Source: Pseudomonas oryzihabitans NBRC 102199
GTDB lineage: Bacteria; Pseudomonadota; Gammaproteobacteria; Pseudomonadales; Pseudomonadaceae
DNA length: 64,000 nucleotides
Assembly (NCBI RefSeq): GCF_000730625.1
Contig: NZ_BBIT01000024.1
Location: 1-64,000, forward strand
Direction of reading: 5' to 3'
The notes beneath the pieces are model-generated. The model had not been told where the DNA came from. It was given only the letters and a program-made list of their open reading frames with translations, and did no database searches. This document shows positions 10,504 through 19,289 of this stretch, piece by piece. Both the position numbers and the translations under genes were made by a program. Every line of letters starts with the position of its first letter. The first letter of the stretch is position 1.

Positions 10504-11316
10504 ATGTACCTCATCGGCGATCAGCCTCCCTATGTCGATCAGTTGCGTCAGGCGCTGCAGGCCATTCCGGCGCGACTGGTCAGTGGTGTGGCGCCGAGTC
10601 GGCAGCCCCTGCAGCTGAGTCCTGCCGCCCTGCTACAGGACTGGATGCGCAATGACGAGGTCTATCTGATCCAGCGTGGCCCGCTGCGGGTGGTCCTGGA
10701 TCAGCGGGCGCTGTTCCAGCTCGGCGAGGGCGACCTGATCGGCCTGGGGCGCACCCTGGATCTGCCGATCCTCAATTACGAGAGCGAGGCCGACGTGCGG
10801 GTGCTGCCCTACGACCGCGAGACCTTTCTCGCGGCGGCCACCGCCACGCCGGTCCAGCGCGATGCCCTGCTGAGGTACATGCTGGGTCAACAATCGCTGC
10901 TGGCCCAGGCGCTGATCCGGCTCAAGCCGCCGGTCACCCAGCCGGCCACCGGCTTTCGTCGCTATGCCGCCGGCGAGGTCATCATCCGTCAGGGCGATTC
11001 CGCCGAGCATGTCTTCGTCATCACCGAAGGCCATGCCGAGGCCTGGGTCGATGGCTGCAAGGTCGGCGAGGTCTGCCAGGACGAGATCGTCGGCGCCCTG
11101 GCGGTGTTCACCCATACGCCTCGTACCGCCAGCGTCATCGCCAAGACCGTCTGCACCGTGCTGGTGATCCCCCAGGATCAGTTCGTTTCCCTGATGGAGA
11201 CCACCCCGCGCATCGCCCACAGTCTGATCGAAAACATGGCGCGCCATATCGACACCCTGAACAAGGAGGTCACCCGCCTGCGCGGTGCCCAAGAGCGACC
11301 TTCCAGCGGTAATTAA
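10504..11316 (+). CDS. cbpA: Cyclic-nucleotide-binding-domain protein (CbpA homologue)
   Basis: The 270-aa protein has a C-terminal cNMP-binding beta-barrel (about 140-255) after a diverged N-terminal half that may be a second, degenerate barrel. No helix-turn-helix or enzyme domain follows, so it is not a CRP-type transcription factor. It matches CbpA, the cAMP-binding protein encoded next to prrF in P. aeruginosa. In the phosphate-binding cassette, PRTA is kept, but the Glu that normally contacts the ribose in the FGE(L/M)(A/G)L motif is Ala here (VGALAVF). A CRP-like site lies before the gene. Identity rests on domain type plus position. Confidence 0.8.
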   Translation: MYLIGDQPPYVDQLRQALQAIPARLVSGVAPSRQPLQLSPAALLQDWMRNDEVYLIQRGPLRVVLDQRALFQLGEGDLIGLGRTLDLPILNYESEADVRVLPYDRETFLAAATATPVQRDALLRYMLGQQSLLAQALIRLKPPVTQPATGFRRYAAGEVIIRQGDSAEHVFVITEGHAEAWVDGCKVGEVCQDEIVGALAVFTHTPRTASVIAKTVCTVLVIPQDQFVSLMETTPRIAHSLIENMARHIDTLNKEVTRLRGAQERPSSGN

Positions 11317-11335
11317 GAAATATTCTCGAATACGC

Positions 11336-11365
11336 TTGACGATGGAATGAGAATTGTTATTATTC
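11336..11365 (+). promoter_or_regulatory. Fur-regulated sigma-70 promoter of prrF
   Basis: TTGACG (11336-11341) and TATTAT (11358-11363) are separated by 16 bp. The AT-rich stretch from 11345 to 11365 contains GAGAATTGTTATTATT, a close match to the 19-bp Fur consensus. It overlaps the -10, so Fur-Fe2+ would block transcription in iron-replete cells. Confidence 0.8.
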
Positions 11366-11368
11366 AAC

Positions 11369-11480
11369 TCAGCCGGTCGCGAGACCGGTCGATAACTGAA
11401 GGTCCAGCAGTTGGTCTTTCGGGTTATCTCCTCATCAGGCTAATCACGGTTTTGGACCCGGCTCTGCCGGGTCTTTTTTT
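11369..11480 (+). ncRNA. prrF: PrrF-type iron-responsive small RNA (single copy)
   Basis: An RNA of about 110 nt is predicted between the Fur-type promoter and a strong terminator. It opens with a 6-bp GNRA-loop hairpin (11373-11388). It contains the conserved PrrF core CTCATCAGGCTAATCACGG (11431-11449), the segment that pairs with target mRNAs. It ends in a GACCCGGC hairpin with seven T. The position directly after the cbpA homologue is where P. aeruginosa carries prrF1 and prrF2 in tandem; here only one copy is present. The known role is repression of iron-containing, non-essential proteins when iron is scarce. Confidence 0.92.
11455..11480 (+). terminator. Rho-independent terminator of prrF
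   Basis: The stem GACCCGGC / GCCGGGTC (11455-11473, 3-nt loop) is followed by seven T (11474-11480). Confidence 0.92.
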
Positions 11481-11495
11481 GCCTGAAATCTGGCG

Positions 11496-12806
11496 CTAGC
11501 GCCGGTCCAGCACGGGCGGTGCACGCTCTGCCAGTCGTTCCTCACCCAGGACATAGGCCGCCTGCAGCTGGGCGACGGCCCGCGCTGCGCTGGCGGTATC
11601 GCGGGCATGGACCAGGCCCAGCGGCCGATCCTGAGCCACCCGCTCGCCTGGCAAAGCCAGATCAGCCAGGCCTACGGCGGGATCCACCTCATCTTCCGGA
11701 CGTTGCCGACCGCCACCCAGTTCGACCACCAGCAGACCGAGGGCGCGGGTATCGACCTGCTGCACCCAGCCCGGGCCGGCCGGATAAACGGCACGCACGA
11801 CCGGGGCCCGAGGCAGATGCTGCCAGGGCCGCCCGGTCAGGTCGGACGGACCGCCCAGGGCCAGGTTCATCGCCGCGAAACGCGCCAGGGCGGCGCCGCT
11901 CTGCCAGGCCTCCAGCACCAGGCGCTCGGCCGCCATGGCATCGCTGGCGAGTCCGGCCAGTTGCAGCGCTTCCCCGGCCAACGCCTGGATCACCTGCCAG
12001 AGGCGCTCGCTGCGCACCTCGCCGGTCAGCAGGGCGATGGCCTCCTCCACCTCCAGGGCATTGCCGGCGCTGCGCGCCAGCGGCTGGCCCATGTCGGTGA
12101 CCAGGGCGCGGGTCCGGACCCCGGCGGCTTCGGCGACCTCGACGATGCTGTCGGCCAGGCGCAGAGCCGCGTCGCGCTCGGCCATGAAGGCGCCGCCGCC
12201 GGTCTTGACGTCCATGACTAGCACGTCCAGGCCGGCGGCCAGTTTCTTGGCCAGGATGGAGGCAGTGATCAGGTCCACCGATTCCACCGTGGCGGTGACA
12301 TCGCGGATGGCATAGAGGCGGCGATCGGCCGGGGCCAGATCGGCGTCCGGACCGACGATGGCGCACCCCACCTCGGCCACCACCTGGCGAAAGCGCGCCA
12401 GGCCAGGCCGGATGCAATAGCCGGGGATGCTCTCCAGCTTGTCCAGGGTGCCGCCGGTGTGGCCCAGGCCGCGCCCGGAGATCATCGGCACGTGGCAGCC
12501 ACAGGCGGCGAGCAGCGGCGCCAGTACCAGGCTGGTGAGATCGCCCACGCCGCCGGTGGAATGCTTGTCCACCACCGGCCCCGGCAGCTCCCAGTGCAGC
12601 ACCTGGCCGCTGTCGCGCATGGCCAGGGTCAGGGCGGTGCGCTCGGCGGCGGTCATGCCGCGCAGCAGGGTGGCCATGGCGAAGGCGGCGATCTGGCCTT
12701 CGCTAAGGCTGTCGTCGACGATGCCGCGGACCAGTCGCTGGAGATCCGCAGCCGTGAGTTCCAGGCCATCGCGCTTCTGGCGGATCACCTCCTGGGCAAG
12801 CCACAT
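11496..12806 (-). CDS. deoA: Thymidine phosphorylase
   Basis: This 436-aa enzyme splits thymidine (or deoxyuridine) with phosphate to the base and 2-deoxyribose-1-phosphate. It shows the family signature VDKHSTGGVGD, the SGRGLGHTGGTLDKLESIPG loop and the KKLAAGLDVLVMDVKTG segment of the nucleoside phosphorylase family. It is the last gene of a minus-strand run with nupC, tsx and cdd, 11 bp after cdd. Together they import pyrimidine nucleosides, deaminate cytidine and release the base. No deoB or deoC is nearby, so the fate of the sugar phosphate is not shown in this window. Confidence 0.96.
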   Translation of the reverse strand: MWLAQEVIRQKRDGLELTAADLQRLVRGIVDDSLSEGQIAAFAMATLLRGMTAAERTALTLAMRDSGQVLHWELPGPVVDKHSTGGVGDLTSLVLAPLLAACGCHVPMISGRGLGHTGGTLDKLESIPGYCIRPGLARFRQVVAEVGCAIVGPDADLAPADRRLYAIRDVTATVESVDLITASILAKKLAAGLDVLVMDVKTGGGAFMAERDAALRLADSIVEVAEAAGVRTRALVTDMGQPLARSAGNALEVEEAIALLTGEVRSERLWQVIQALAGEALQLAGLASDAMAAERLVLEAWQSGAALARFAAMNLALGGPSDLTGRPWQHLPRAPVVRAVYPAGPGWVQQVDTRALGLLVVELGGGRQRPEDEVDPAVGLADLALPGERVAQDRPLGLVHARDTASAARAVAQLQAAYVLGEERLAERAPPVLDRR

Positions 12807-12817
12807 GGGCGGACTCC

Positions 12818-13231
12818 TTAGAAGTCGTCGAAGGCGCCGGGCAGCAGCTCGGCCAGGGTCCAGGTGCGGGTACGGCCGGGTTCGCTGCCGCTGCAGACGA
12901 TGGTCGCGTCGGGCGCCATCAGCTCCAGCAGCACCTGGCGACAGGCACCACAGGGACTGATCAGGGGAACGCCCGGCGCATGGATGGCCATGGCGGTGAA
13001 GCTGCGCGGCGGCAGGCCCCGGCTGATGGCGGCGAACAGGGCGCTGCGCTCGGCGCAGTTGGTCAGGCCATAGGAGATGTTTTCCACGTTGCAGCCATGG
13101 ATGACTTCGCCCTCGGCGGTCAGCAGGGCGGCGCCCACGGGAAATTCCGAATGCGGACAGTAGGCGCGCTCGGCCGCAGCGACCGCTTGCGGAAGCAGTG
13201 CGGCCAGGTGCGCAGGCAGGTTGGTGCTCAT
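12818..13231 (-). CDS. cdd: Cytidine deaminase
   Basis: This 137-aa zinc enzyme converts cytidine and deoxycytidine to uridine and deoxyuridine. The zinc site and catalytic Glu are in NCAERSALFAA, and the second pair of Cys ligands in PCGACRQVLLE. This is the short tetrameric type, as in Bacillus. I start at the ATG at 13231, which has a GGAG ribosome site; the longer frame would run into tsx. It lies between tsx (13 bp) and deoA (11 bp) in the nucleoside operon. Confidence 0.96.
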   Translation of the reverse strand: MSTNLPAHLAALLPQAVAAAERAYCPHSEFPVGAALLTAEGEVIHGCNVENISYGLTNCAERSALFAAISRGLPPRSFTAMAIHAPGVPLISPCGACRQVLLELMAPDATIVCSGSEPGRTRTWTLAELLPGAFDDF

Positions 13232-13244
13232 GACAGTCTCCAGA

Positions 13245-14180
13245 TCAGAATTGATAACCCACCCCCGCATAGTAGCCCCAGCCGTTGGAGCGGCCCTCGA
13301 AATCGCCCTCGCCAAAGTTCAGCTCGGTGCCGTCGCGCCAGTTGCCGCCATTGTGGAAATGCCGCGCAGCGAACATGAAGCGCAGGTGGGTGAAGGCATA
13401 GAGCAGCACGTTGGTGGACACGGTGGCATTGGCCGTACGTCCCGGCTCGTCGCCCAGCTTCGAGCCGAAATCGAAGTTGGTGAAGCCGACATAGGTCAGG
13501 GAAGCGCCGTTGTCGAACTTGGCCAGCGGCCAGATGTACTTGAGCTGGGCCCGATAGCCGTCCCAGGAATTCTCGTTGGCGGCGCCATAGTTTTCCCACT
13601 GGCGGCGGCCGTAGAGGTTGGCGGACAGCAGCACCGGGGTATGGGTCTCGATATCGGTACCGAAGCCGGCGTAGAGGGTGTTCTGTCGACTGGCCCGGCT
13701 GCTGCCGTGGTCATAGATCCAGTCGAAGGCCAGGTACCACTCCTTGAACGGCCCGAAGGCCAGCGAGCGACCACTGAGCTGATCGATGGAGATACGCGGT
13801 TCGTGCTCCATGAACAGGGGCGAGCCGCGGTCCCAGACGCCGGAGTCATGGCTGTTGCCGATGCCCAGTACCCTGGGCACGTCGATGTAGCCATAGAGTT
13901 CGAAGGGCCCCTTGCGGCCGAAGTACTCGTACTCCAGATAGACGTCGTCCACGGGCTGCGGGCCGAAGCTGATGTCCTTGCTGCCGATCAGGGTCAGATC
14001 CTGGTTGTACCAGGACGACAGATAGGGCGAGCGACTGTCCGTCTGTTGCGCGGCGGGACTGGCGGTCTCGCCCTGGGCGCTGTCAGTGGCGACGGCGGGA
14101 GCGGCCAACAGCTGGGCGCTGCAGCAGAACAGGAGCGGTAGCGCGCCGAAGCGCACGCGACGGAGGCGGGAAAACGTCAT
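13245..14180 (-). CDS. tsx: Nucleoside-specific outer-membrane channel, Tsx family
   Basis: This 311-aa protein has a signal peptide (about residues 1-33, ending near APAVA). The mature part is a beta-barrel with alternating aromatic strands, and it ends in aromatic GYQF as outer-membrane proteins do. The family match is to the Tsx-like channels (DUF/OmpK type) that pass nucleosides across the outer membrane. The start at 14180 places the signal peptide correctly; its ribosome site (AGGAA) is weak and distant. The gene stands between nupC and cdd, which fits import across both membranes. Confidence 0.88.
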   Translation of the reverse strand: MTFSRLRRVRFGALPLLFCCSAQLLAAPAVATDSAQGETASPAAQQTDSRSPYLSSWYNQDLTLIGSKDISFGPQPVDDVYLEYEYFGRKGPFELYGYIDVPRVLGIGNSHDSGVWDRGSPLFMEHEPRISIDQLSGRSLAFGPFKEWYLAFDWIYDHGSSRASRQNTLYAGFGTDIETHTPVLLSANLYGRRQWENYGAANENSWDGYRAQLKYIWPLAKFDNGASLTYVGFTNFDFGSKLGDEPGRTANATVSTNVLLYAFTHLRFMFAARHFHNGGNWRDGTELNFGEGDFEGRSNGWGYYAGVGYQF

Positions 14181-14303
14181 GAGGAGGGTTCCTGAGCGAA
14201 AGCCTTGAGAAGCCGCGGACAACCCGTGGCGGCGAAGCAGGCGCACGCCACGGTCATCCGCTGTTACGTTTTGGCGCACCCAGGCCAGCGGTGCACCATA
14301 AAG

Positions 14304-14319
14304 TGGACCGGATGGTCCA
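14304..14319 (-). repeat. Inverted repeat in the nupC-tsx gap
   Basis: TGGACC (14304-14309) and GGTCCA (14314-14319) form a perfect 6-bp inverted repeat with a 4-bp centre, just 13 bp after the nupC stop. In RNA it would be a small stem-loop that could act in transcript processing or partial termination. As DNA it could be an operator for tsx. Confidence 0.4.
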
Positions 14320-14331
14320 ATCGACATCGAG

Positions 14332-15594
14332 CTAGAGGCCGATGAAGAAGCCGGCCAGGGCCGCGCTCATCAGGTTGGCCAGGGTGCCGCCGAGCATGGC
14401 GCGCAGGCCCAGCTGAGCCAGTTCGTGACGCCGCTGGGGCGCGATGCCGCCCAGGCCGCCGAGCTGGATGGCGATGGAAGAGAGATTGGCGAAGCCGCAG
14501 AGGGCGAAGGTGACGATGACCTGGGTATGCGCCGAGAGCGGCTGGACGCCCGCCGCTGCCGACTTGACCGGGTCCAGATAGGTCGAGAGGTCGGCATAGG
14601 CGACGAATTCGTTGAGCACCAGCTTCTGACCGATGAAGCCACCGGCCTGTACCGCCTCGTTCCAGGGCACCCCGATAAGGAAGGCCACCGGCGCCAGCAG
14701 ATAGCCCAGCACCAGCTGCATGCTCAGTTGCGGCACGCCGAACCAGGCGCCGCACCAGCCGAGGATGCCGTTGAGCAGGGCGATCAGGGCGATGAAGGCC
14801 AGCAGCATGGCACCGACCGCCAGGGCGATGCGCAGCCCGACCTGGGCGCCTTCGGCGGCTGCGTCTATGACGTTGGCCGGGCGCTCCTCCCCTTCCCCCA
14901 GGGTCTTCATGGCCTGGTCGCGCGGCTGTTCGGTCTCCGGCTCCATCAGCTTGGCCATCAGCAGTCCGCCCGGAGCGGCCATGAAGCTGGCGGCGATCAG
15001 GTACTTGAGTTCCACGCCCATGCCGGCGTAGCCCAGCAGCACCGAACCGGCCACCGCGGCGAAACCGCCAACCATGATGGCGAACAGCTCAGAGCGGGTG
15101 AGATCGGCGATGAAGGGCCGCACCACCAGCGGCATTTCCGACTGGCCGAGAAACAGGGTCGCGGTGACCGTGGTGGATTCCACCCGACTGGTGCCGAGCA
15201 GGGCGTGCAGCGCGCCGCCCACCAGGCGGATGATCCAGCCCATGATGCCCAGGTAGTAGAGCACCGCGATCAGGCTGCCGAAGAAGACGATCAGGGGCAG
15301 CACCCGCACGGCGAAGACGAAGCCACCGTTACCGAAGTACTCGAACATCTTCGGTCCGGCGAGACCGCCGAAGAGAAACTCGATGCCCTTGTCGGCATAG
15401 AGCTGCAGCGAAGAGACGGCGCCGGAGACGCTGCCAAGCACCTGCTGGCCCCAGGGAATGTAGAGGACGAACAGGCCGAGCCCCGCCTGCAACAGAAAGG
15501 CCGCGAGCACGGTACGCACGCGAATGGCGCGCCGCTGGCGGGAAAAGAGGATGGCGATGGCCACCAGCAACAGCATGCCCAACACAGAGATCAT
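14332..15594 (-). CDS. nupC: Concentrative nucleoside transporter (CNT/NupC family)
   Basis: This 420-aa inner-membrane protein imports nucleosides by cation symport. It has the family's N-terminal hydrophobic helices, then the nucleoside-recognition (Gate) domain with [12 protein letters not shown] and the C-terminal domain with [22 protein letters not shown] and [13 protein letters not shown] start at the ATG at 15594, 7 bp after AGGAG, rather than at the earlier in-frame ATG. It is the first gene of the nupC-tsx-cdd-deoA run. An inverted repeat lies close upstream, and no DeoR- or CytR-type regulator gene is adjacent. Confidence 0.96.
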   Translation of the reverse strand: MISVLGMLLLVAIAILFSRQRRAIRVRTVLAAFLLQAGLGLFVLYIPWGQQVLGSVSGAVSSLQLYADKGIEFLFGGLAGPKMFEYFGNGGFVFAVRVLPLIVFFGSLIAVLYYLGIMGWIIRLVGGALHALLGTSRVESTTVTATLFLGQSEMPLVVRPFIADLTRSELFAIMVGGFAAVAGSVLLGYAGMGVELKYLIAASFMAAPGGLLMAKLMEPETEQPRDQAMKTLGEGEERPANVIDAAAEGAQVGLRIALAVGAMLLAFIALIALLNGILGWCGAWFGVPQLSMQLVLGYLLAPVAFLIGVPWNEAVQAGGFIGQKLVLNEFVAYADLSTYLDPVKSAAAGVQPLSAHTQVIVTFALCGFANLSSIAIQLGGLGGIAPQRRHELAQLGLRAMLGGTLANLMSAALAGFFIGL

Positions 15595-15611
15595 CAAGAG
15601 ACTCCTGACAG

Positions 15612-15632
15612 GATCGCCCGATAGCGGCGATC
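15612..15632 (-). promoter_or_regulatory. Inverted repeat in the nupC leader
   Basis: GATCGCC (15612-15618) and GGCGATC (15626-15632) form a 7-bp perfect inverted repeat 18 bp before the nupC start. It could be an operator or an mRNA stem-loop close to the ribosome site. Which of these is not decidable here. Confidence 0.35.
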
Positions 15633-15681
15633 GATGGGCGATATCCGTAAGCAAGGCGCCTGCCAGATCCTGTCCGGGCGA

Positions 15682-16407
15682 TCAGCTTTTTGTGACTGCC
15701 TGGTCAGCGAGGCGCAGCGGTCGGTCCAGCTGCAGGCCCGCGGGCGAGAGCCGTGCCCCATAAGCCAGCACCTGCACACCCTGGCGACGGGCTTCGCCCA
15801 GGGCCAGGGCATAGGCGGCATCGATTTCCGCGGCCGGGCGTACCGCCTCGATGCCGTCGAGCAAGACGCAATAAAGCAGCACGGCCCGCTCACCGGCCGC
15901 GGCCAGGGCCGCCAGCTCGCGCAGATGACGGGCCCCACGGGTGGTCACGGCGTCGGGAAAGGCAGCGATCGCGGTGTCGGCAAAGCCCAGGGTGACGCTC
16001 TTGACCTCCAGGTACAGCGGCCCCGCGGGATACTCCAGGCGGAAATCGGCGCGACTGTTCTCCAGCCCGTACGCCACCTCCCGGCGCAGGGCGGTGAAGC
16101 CGGCCAGCTCGGGAATGCCACCGGCCAGCAAGGCCTCCTCCACCAGGCGATTGGCACGGGCGGTATTGATGCAGGCCAGCCGGCCGTGATCCGTCTCGAC
16201 CAACTCCCAGGTGCCGGGCAGCTTGCGCTTGGGACCATTGGCGCGGCTGAACCAGACGCGGGCGCCCGCCGGCTGGCAGTGGAGCATGGAGCCGGTATTG
16301 GGGCAGTGCAGGGTCAGCACCTCGCCGCTGGCGGTCTCGATGTCGGCGAGAAATCGCTTGTAGCGGCGCAGCAGGCGACCCTCTTCCAAGGGCGGCTCGA
16401 ATCTCAC
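15682..16407 (-). CDS. sfsA: SfsA family DNA/RNA nuclease
   Basis: This 241-aa protein matches SfsA from end to end: an N-terminal OB-like domain ([10 protein letters not shown], then HCPNTGSML) and a C-terminal PD-(D/E)XK-like domain with YLEVKSVTL. It was first described in E. coli as a sugar-fermentation stimulator and later grouped with nucleases. Its ATG overlaps the stop of the aminotransferase gene (16404-16407), so the two are translationally coupled. Confidence 0.94.
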   Translation of the reverse strand: MRFEPPLEEGRLLRRYKRFLADIETASGEVLTLHCPNTGSMLHCQPAGARVWFSRANGPKRKLPGTWELVETDHGRLACINTARANRLVEEALLAGGIPELAGFTALRREVAYGLENSRADFRLEYPAGPLYLEVKSVTLGFADTAIAAFPDAVTTRGARHLRELAALAAAGERAVLLYCVLLDGIEAVRPAAEIDAAYALALGEARRQGVQVLAYGARLSPAGLQLDRPLRLADQAVTKS

Positions 16408-17579
16408 CGGGCGCTCCAGCGCTGCAATCCCTGGGCGATGCGGGCGACGGCCTCTTCCAGGCGCGGCAGCGACTGGGTGTAGGCGAAGCGCACATGGGTG
16501 TCGGCGCGGTGGCGCCCGAAATCCAGGCCGGGGGTGATGGCGACGTGCTCGGTCTCCAGCAGGAACTGGCAGAAGGCATAGGCGTCGCCGCCAAAGGCGG
16601 CGATGTCGGCATAGAGGTAGAAGGCGCCCTGGGGCTCGACGGCGATCTCAAAGCCCAGGTTGCGCAACGCCGGCAACAGGTAGTCGCGACGGCGGGCGAA
16701 TTCGGCGCGACGCTCCTCGAAGATGGCCATGGCCTCGGGGGTGAAACAGGCCAGGGCCGCCTGCTGGGCCACGGTGGAGGCACTGATGTAGAGATTCTGC
16801 GCCAGCTTCTCCAGCTCCGGCACCGCGGCGCGCGGCGCCACCAGCCAGCCGAGGCGCCAGCCGGTCATGCCGAAATACTTGGAGAAGCTGTTGAGCACGA
16901 AGGCCGAGTCGTCCACCTCCAGCACGCTGGGGGCGTCCAGGCCGTAGGTCAGGCCGTGGTAGATCTCGTCCACCACCAGGTGACCACCGCGCGCCCTTAG
17001 GGCGGCCGACAGCCCGGCGAGTTCGTCGCGATCCAGCAGGGTGCCGGTCGGATTGGCCGGCGAGGCCACCAGGGCGCCGACGCTGTCCGCCTGCCAGTGC
17101 CGCGCGACCAGCTCGGGGGTGAGCTGGTAGCGGGTCTCGGCGCCGACCGGGATCAGCTGGGCCGCGCCTTCCACCAGGCGCAGGAAGTGTCTATTGCAGG
17201 GATAGCCGGGATCGGCCAGCAACCAGTGACGCCCGGGATCCACCAGCAGGGCGCTGGCCAGCAGCAGGGCACCCGAACCGCCGGGGGTGATCAGCACCCG
17301 TTCCGGATCCAGGTCGACGCCGTAGCGCTCGCCATAGAAGGCGGCGATGGCGCGGCGCAACTCCGGCAGGCCGCGGGCCGCGGTGTAGCGGGTCTGACCG
17401 GCCGCCAGCGCGGCCTGGCCGGCCGCGACCACCGGGGCGGCGGTGGTGAAATCGGGCTCGCCGATCTCCAGGTGGATGACGTCATGCCCGGCGGCCTGGA
17501 GCTGGTTGGCGCGCTCCAGCAGGGCCATCACATGGAAGGGCTCGATGGCCTGGCTGCGCGCGCTGTAGGAATTGGACAT
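16404..17579 (-). CDS. PLP-dependent aminotransferase, class I/II
   Basis: This 391-aa protein is a fold-type I aminotransferase. The PLP lysine is in [15 protein letters not shown], and SPANPTGT and the VVDEIYHGL aspartate are present. The first residues ([26 protein letters not shown]) and the EIGEPDF motif match the subgroup annotated as aspartate/tyrosine aminotransferases. The exact amino donor cannot be read from sequence. I start at the ATG at 17579. It is cotranscribed with sfsA and divergent from dksA. Confidence 0.92.
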   Translation of the reverse strand: MSNSYSARSQAIEPFHVMALLERANQLQAAGHDVIHLEIGEPDFTTAAPVVAAGQAALAAGQTRYTAARGLPELRRAIAAFYGERYGVDLDPERVLITPGGSGALLLASALLVDPGRHWLLADPGYPCNRHFLRLVEGAAQLIPVGAETRYQLTPELVARHWQADSVGALVASPANPTGTLLDRDELAGLSAALRARGGHLVVDEIYHGLTYGLDAPSVLEVDDSAFVLNSFSKYFGMTGWRLGWLVAPRAAVPELEKLAQNLYISASTVAQQAALACFTPEAMAIFEERRAEFARRRDYLLPALRNLGFEIAVEPQGAFYLYADIAAFGGDAYAFCQFLLETEHVAITPGLDFGRHRADTHVRFAYTQSLPRLEEAVARIAQGLQRWSAR

Positions 17580-17870
17580 GGAGGGGGTCCGAACTTGTGG
17601 CGAAGGCGGGATTCTAACCAAGGCTTCGCAGACCGGCATCCGCCGCGTCGGCAAGGAGCGGGAGGCCAGTAGTAGCGCCCCCTGGAAGCTTCTGGTAAGT
17701 TCGCCGGCTTGCATCCGCAGGGCGACTGGCCAGTCGAGAACATATTCAGCCTGGCGTCGGCATTGCGCGGGACGCCATCGGCAGCCACAGACCCCGGGCG
17801 TTCCAACATGGAGAGGCCTGGAAACGCATCCAGCCTGTGGACAGGATCAGCGAAAGTGAGAGGGTCAATC

Positions 17871-18314
17871 ATGCCCAGCGAAGCAAATCAGCAGAACAAT
17901 CATCTGGCCCGTGGCTACGAACCCTACCAGCCTGCCAAGGGTGAGGAATACATGAGTGAGCGCATGCGCGCCCACTTCACCGGCATTCTGAACAAGTGGA
18001 AGCAGGAACTGCGCGAAGAAGTCGATCGCACCGTGCACCACATGAAGGAAGAAGCGGCCAACTTCGCCGACCCGGCCGACCGCGCGACCCAGGAAGAGGA
18101 ATTCAGCCTGGAACTGCGTGCCCGCGACCGCGAGCGCAAGCTGATCAAGAAGATCGACGAGACGCTGCAGCTGATCGAAGACAACGAATATGGCTGGTGC
18201 GACTCCTGCGGCGTGGAAATCGGTATCCGTCGCCTGGAAGCCCGTCCGACCGCCAGCCTGTGCATCGACTGCAAGACCCTGGCCGAGATCCGCGAGAAGC
18301 AGACCGGGACCTGA
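17871..18314 (+). CDS. dksA: RNA polymerase-binding transcription factor DksA
   Basis: This 147-aa factor enters the RNA polymerase secondary channel and, with ppGpp, represses rRNA genes and activates amino acid genes. The coiled-coil tip DPADRATQEEEFSLELRARDRERKLIKK keeps the key Asp and Ala residues. The C-terminal zinc finger keeps all four Cys (CDSCG and CIDC). The ATG at 17871 follows a GAGAGG ribosome site and gives the normal length. The 290-bp region upstream is shared with the divergent aminotransferase gene and should hold both promoters. Confidence 0.97.
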   Translation: MPSEANQQNNHLARGYEPYQPAKGEEYMSERMRAHFTGILNKWKQELREEVDRTVHHMKEEAANFADPADRATQEEEFSLELRARDRERKLIKKIDETLQLIEDNEYGWCDSCGVEIGIRRLEARPTASLCIDCKTLAEIREKQTGT

Positions 18315-18335
18315 GTCCTGCTGCCTCACCGACGA

Positions 18336-18360
18336 GGGCGCTACGGCGCCCTTTGTTCTT
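18336..18360 (+). terminator. Terminator after dksA
   Basis: GGGCGC and GCGCCC pair around a 4-nt loop (18336-18351) and are followed by TTTGTTCTT. It lies 22 bp after the dksA stop. Confidence 0.8.
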
Positions 18361-18398
18361 TCCAGACTTCGGATTTTCCGGCATTCACAGGATGAGCT

Positions 18399-19289
18399 AT
18401 GTCCAGGCGCCCCTATGTCGGCCGTTTCGCCCCCACGCCCAGCGGCTATCTGCACTTCGGCTCGCTGGTTGCCGCCCTCGCTTCCTACCTGGATGCCCGC
18501 GCCGCGGGCGGGCAGTGGCTGGTGCGCATGGAAGACCTGGACCCCCCGCGCGAGGTCCCCGGCGCTCAGGCGGCCATCCTCACCACTCTGGAGGCCTACG
18601 GCTTCGAATGGGACGGCCCGGTGCTGCGCCAGAGCGAGCGCCTGGACGCCTATCGCGCGGTCATCGCGCAGTGGCTGGCCAGCGGCCTGGCCTATGCCTG
18701 CGACTGCTCGCGCAAGCAGCTCGAAGGCAGTGGCGGCCTCTACCCCGGATACTGCCGCAATTGCGGCCTGCCGGCGACGGACGCCGCCATCCGCATCCGT
18801 GTCCCTGAGCTGGACTACCGCTTCGTCGACCGGGTGCAGGGCGAATTCCGCCAGCACCTGGGCCGCGAGGTGGGCGACTTCGTCATCCAGCGCCGCGACG
18901 GCCTGATCGCCTACCAGTTGGCGGTGGTGATGGACGATGCCCTGCAGGGCATGACCGACGTGGTGCGGGGCGCCGACCTGCTGGACTCGACGCCCCGCCA
19001 GCTCTATCTGCAGGAATTGCTCGGTCATCCGGCGCCGGGCTATCTGCACGTGCCACTGCTGATCCAGCCCGATGGCCACAAGCTGGGCAAGAGCTACCGC
19101 TCGCCGCCGCTGCCACCCGAGCAGGCCGGCGCCCTGCTGGTGCGCGCCCTGCGCACCCTGGGCCAGCCGACGCATGCGGAGCTGGCCCGGGAAACCCCGG
19201 CCAGGGTGCTGGCCTGGGGCGTCGCCCACTGGGATGCCGCGCTGATCCCGCGGGTGCCGCACCTGGCCGAAGCCCGATTACCGGACTAG
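18399..19289 (+). CDS. gluQ: Glutamyl-Q tRNA(Asp) synthetase
   Basis: This 296-aa paralogue of the GluRS catalytic core attaches glutamate to the queuosine base of tRNA-Asp. It has the class I signature in FAPTPSGYLHFGSL and a KLGKS version of KMSKS, with Cys residues of a zinc site (CDC and CRNC). It lacks the C-terminal anticodon-binding domain of true GluRS, which fits the length. It follows dksA, an arrangement shared by many gamma-proteobacteria. Its stop overlaps that of the convergent VOC gene. Confidence 0.95.
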   Translation: MSRRPYVGRFAPTPSGYLHFGSLVAALASYLDARAAGGQWLVRMEDLDPPREVPGAQAAILTTLEAYGFEWDGPVLRQSERLDAYRAVIAQWLASGLAYACDCSRKQLEGSGGLYPGYCRNCGLPATDAAIRIRVPELDYRFVDRVQGEFRQHLGREVGDFVIQRRDGLIAYQLAVVMDDALQGMTDVVRGADLLDSTPRQLYLQELLGHPAPGYLHVPLLIQPDGHKLGKSYRSPPLPPEQAGALLVRALRTLGQPTHAELARETPARVLAWGVAHWDAALIPRVPHLAEARLPD

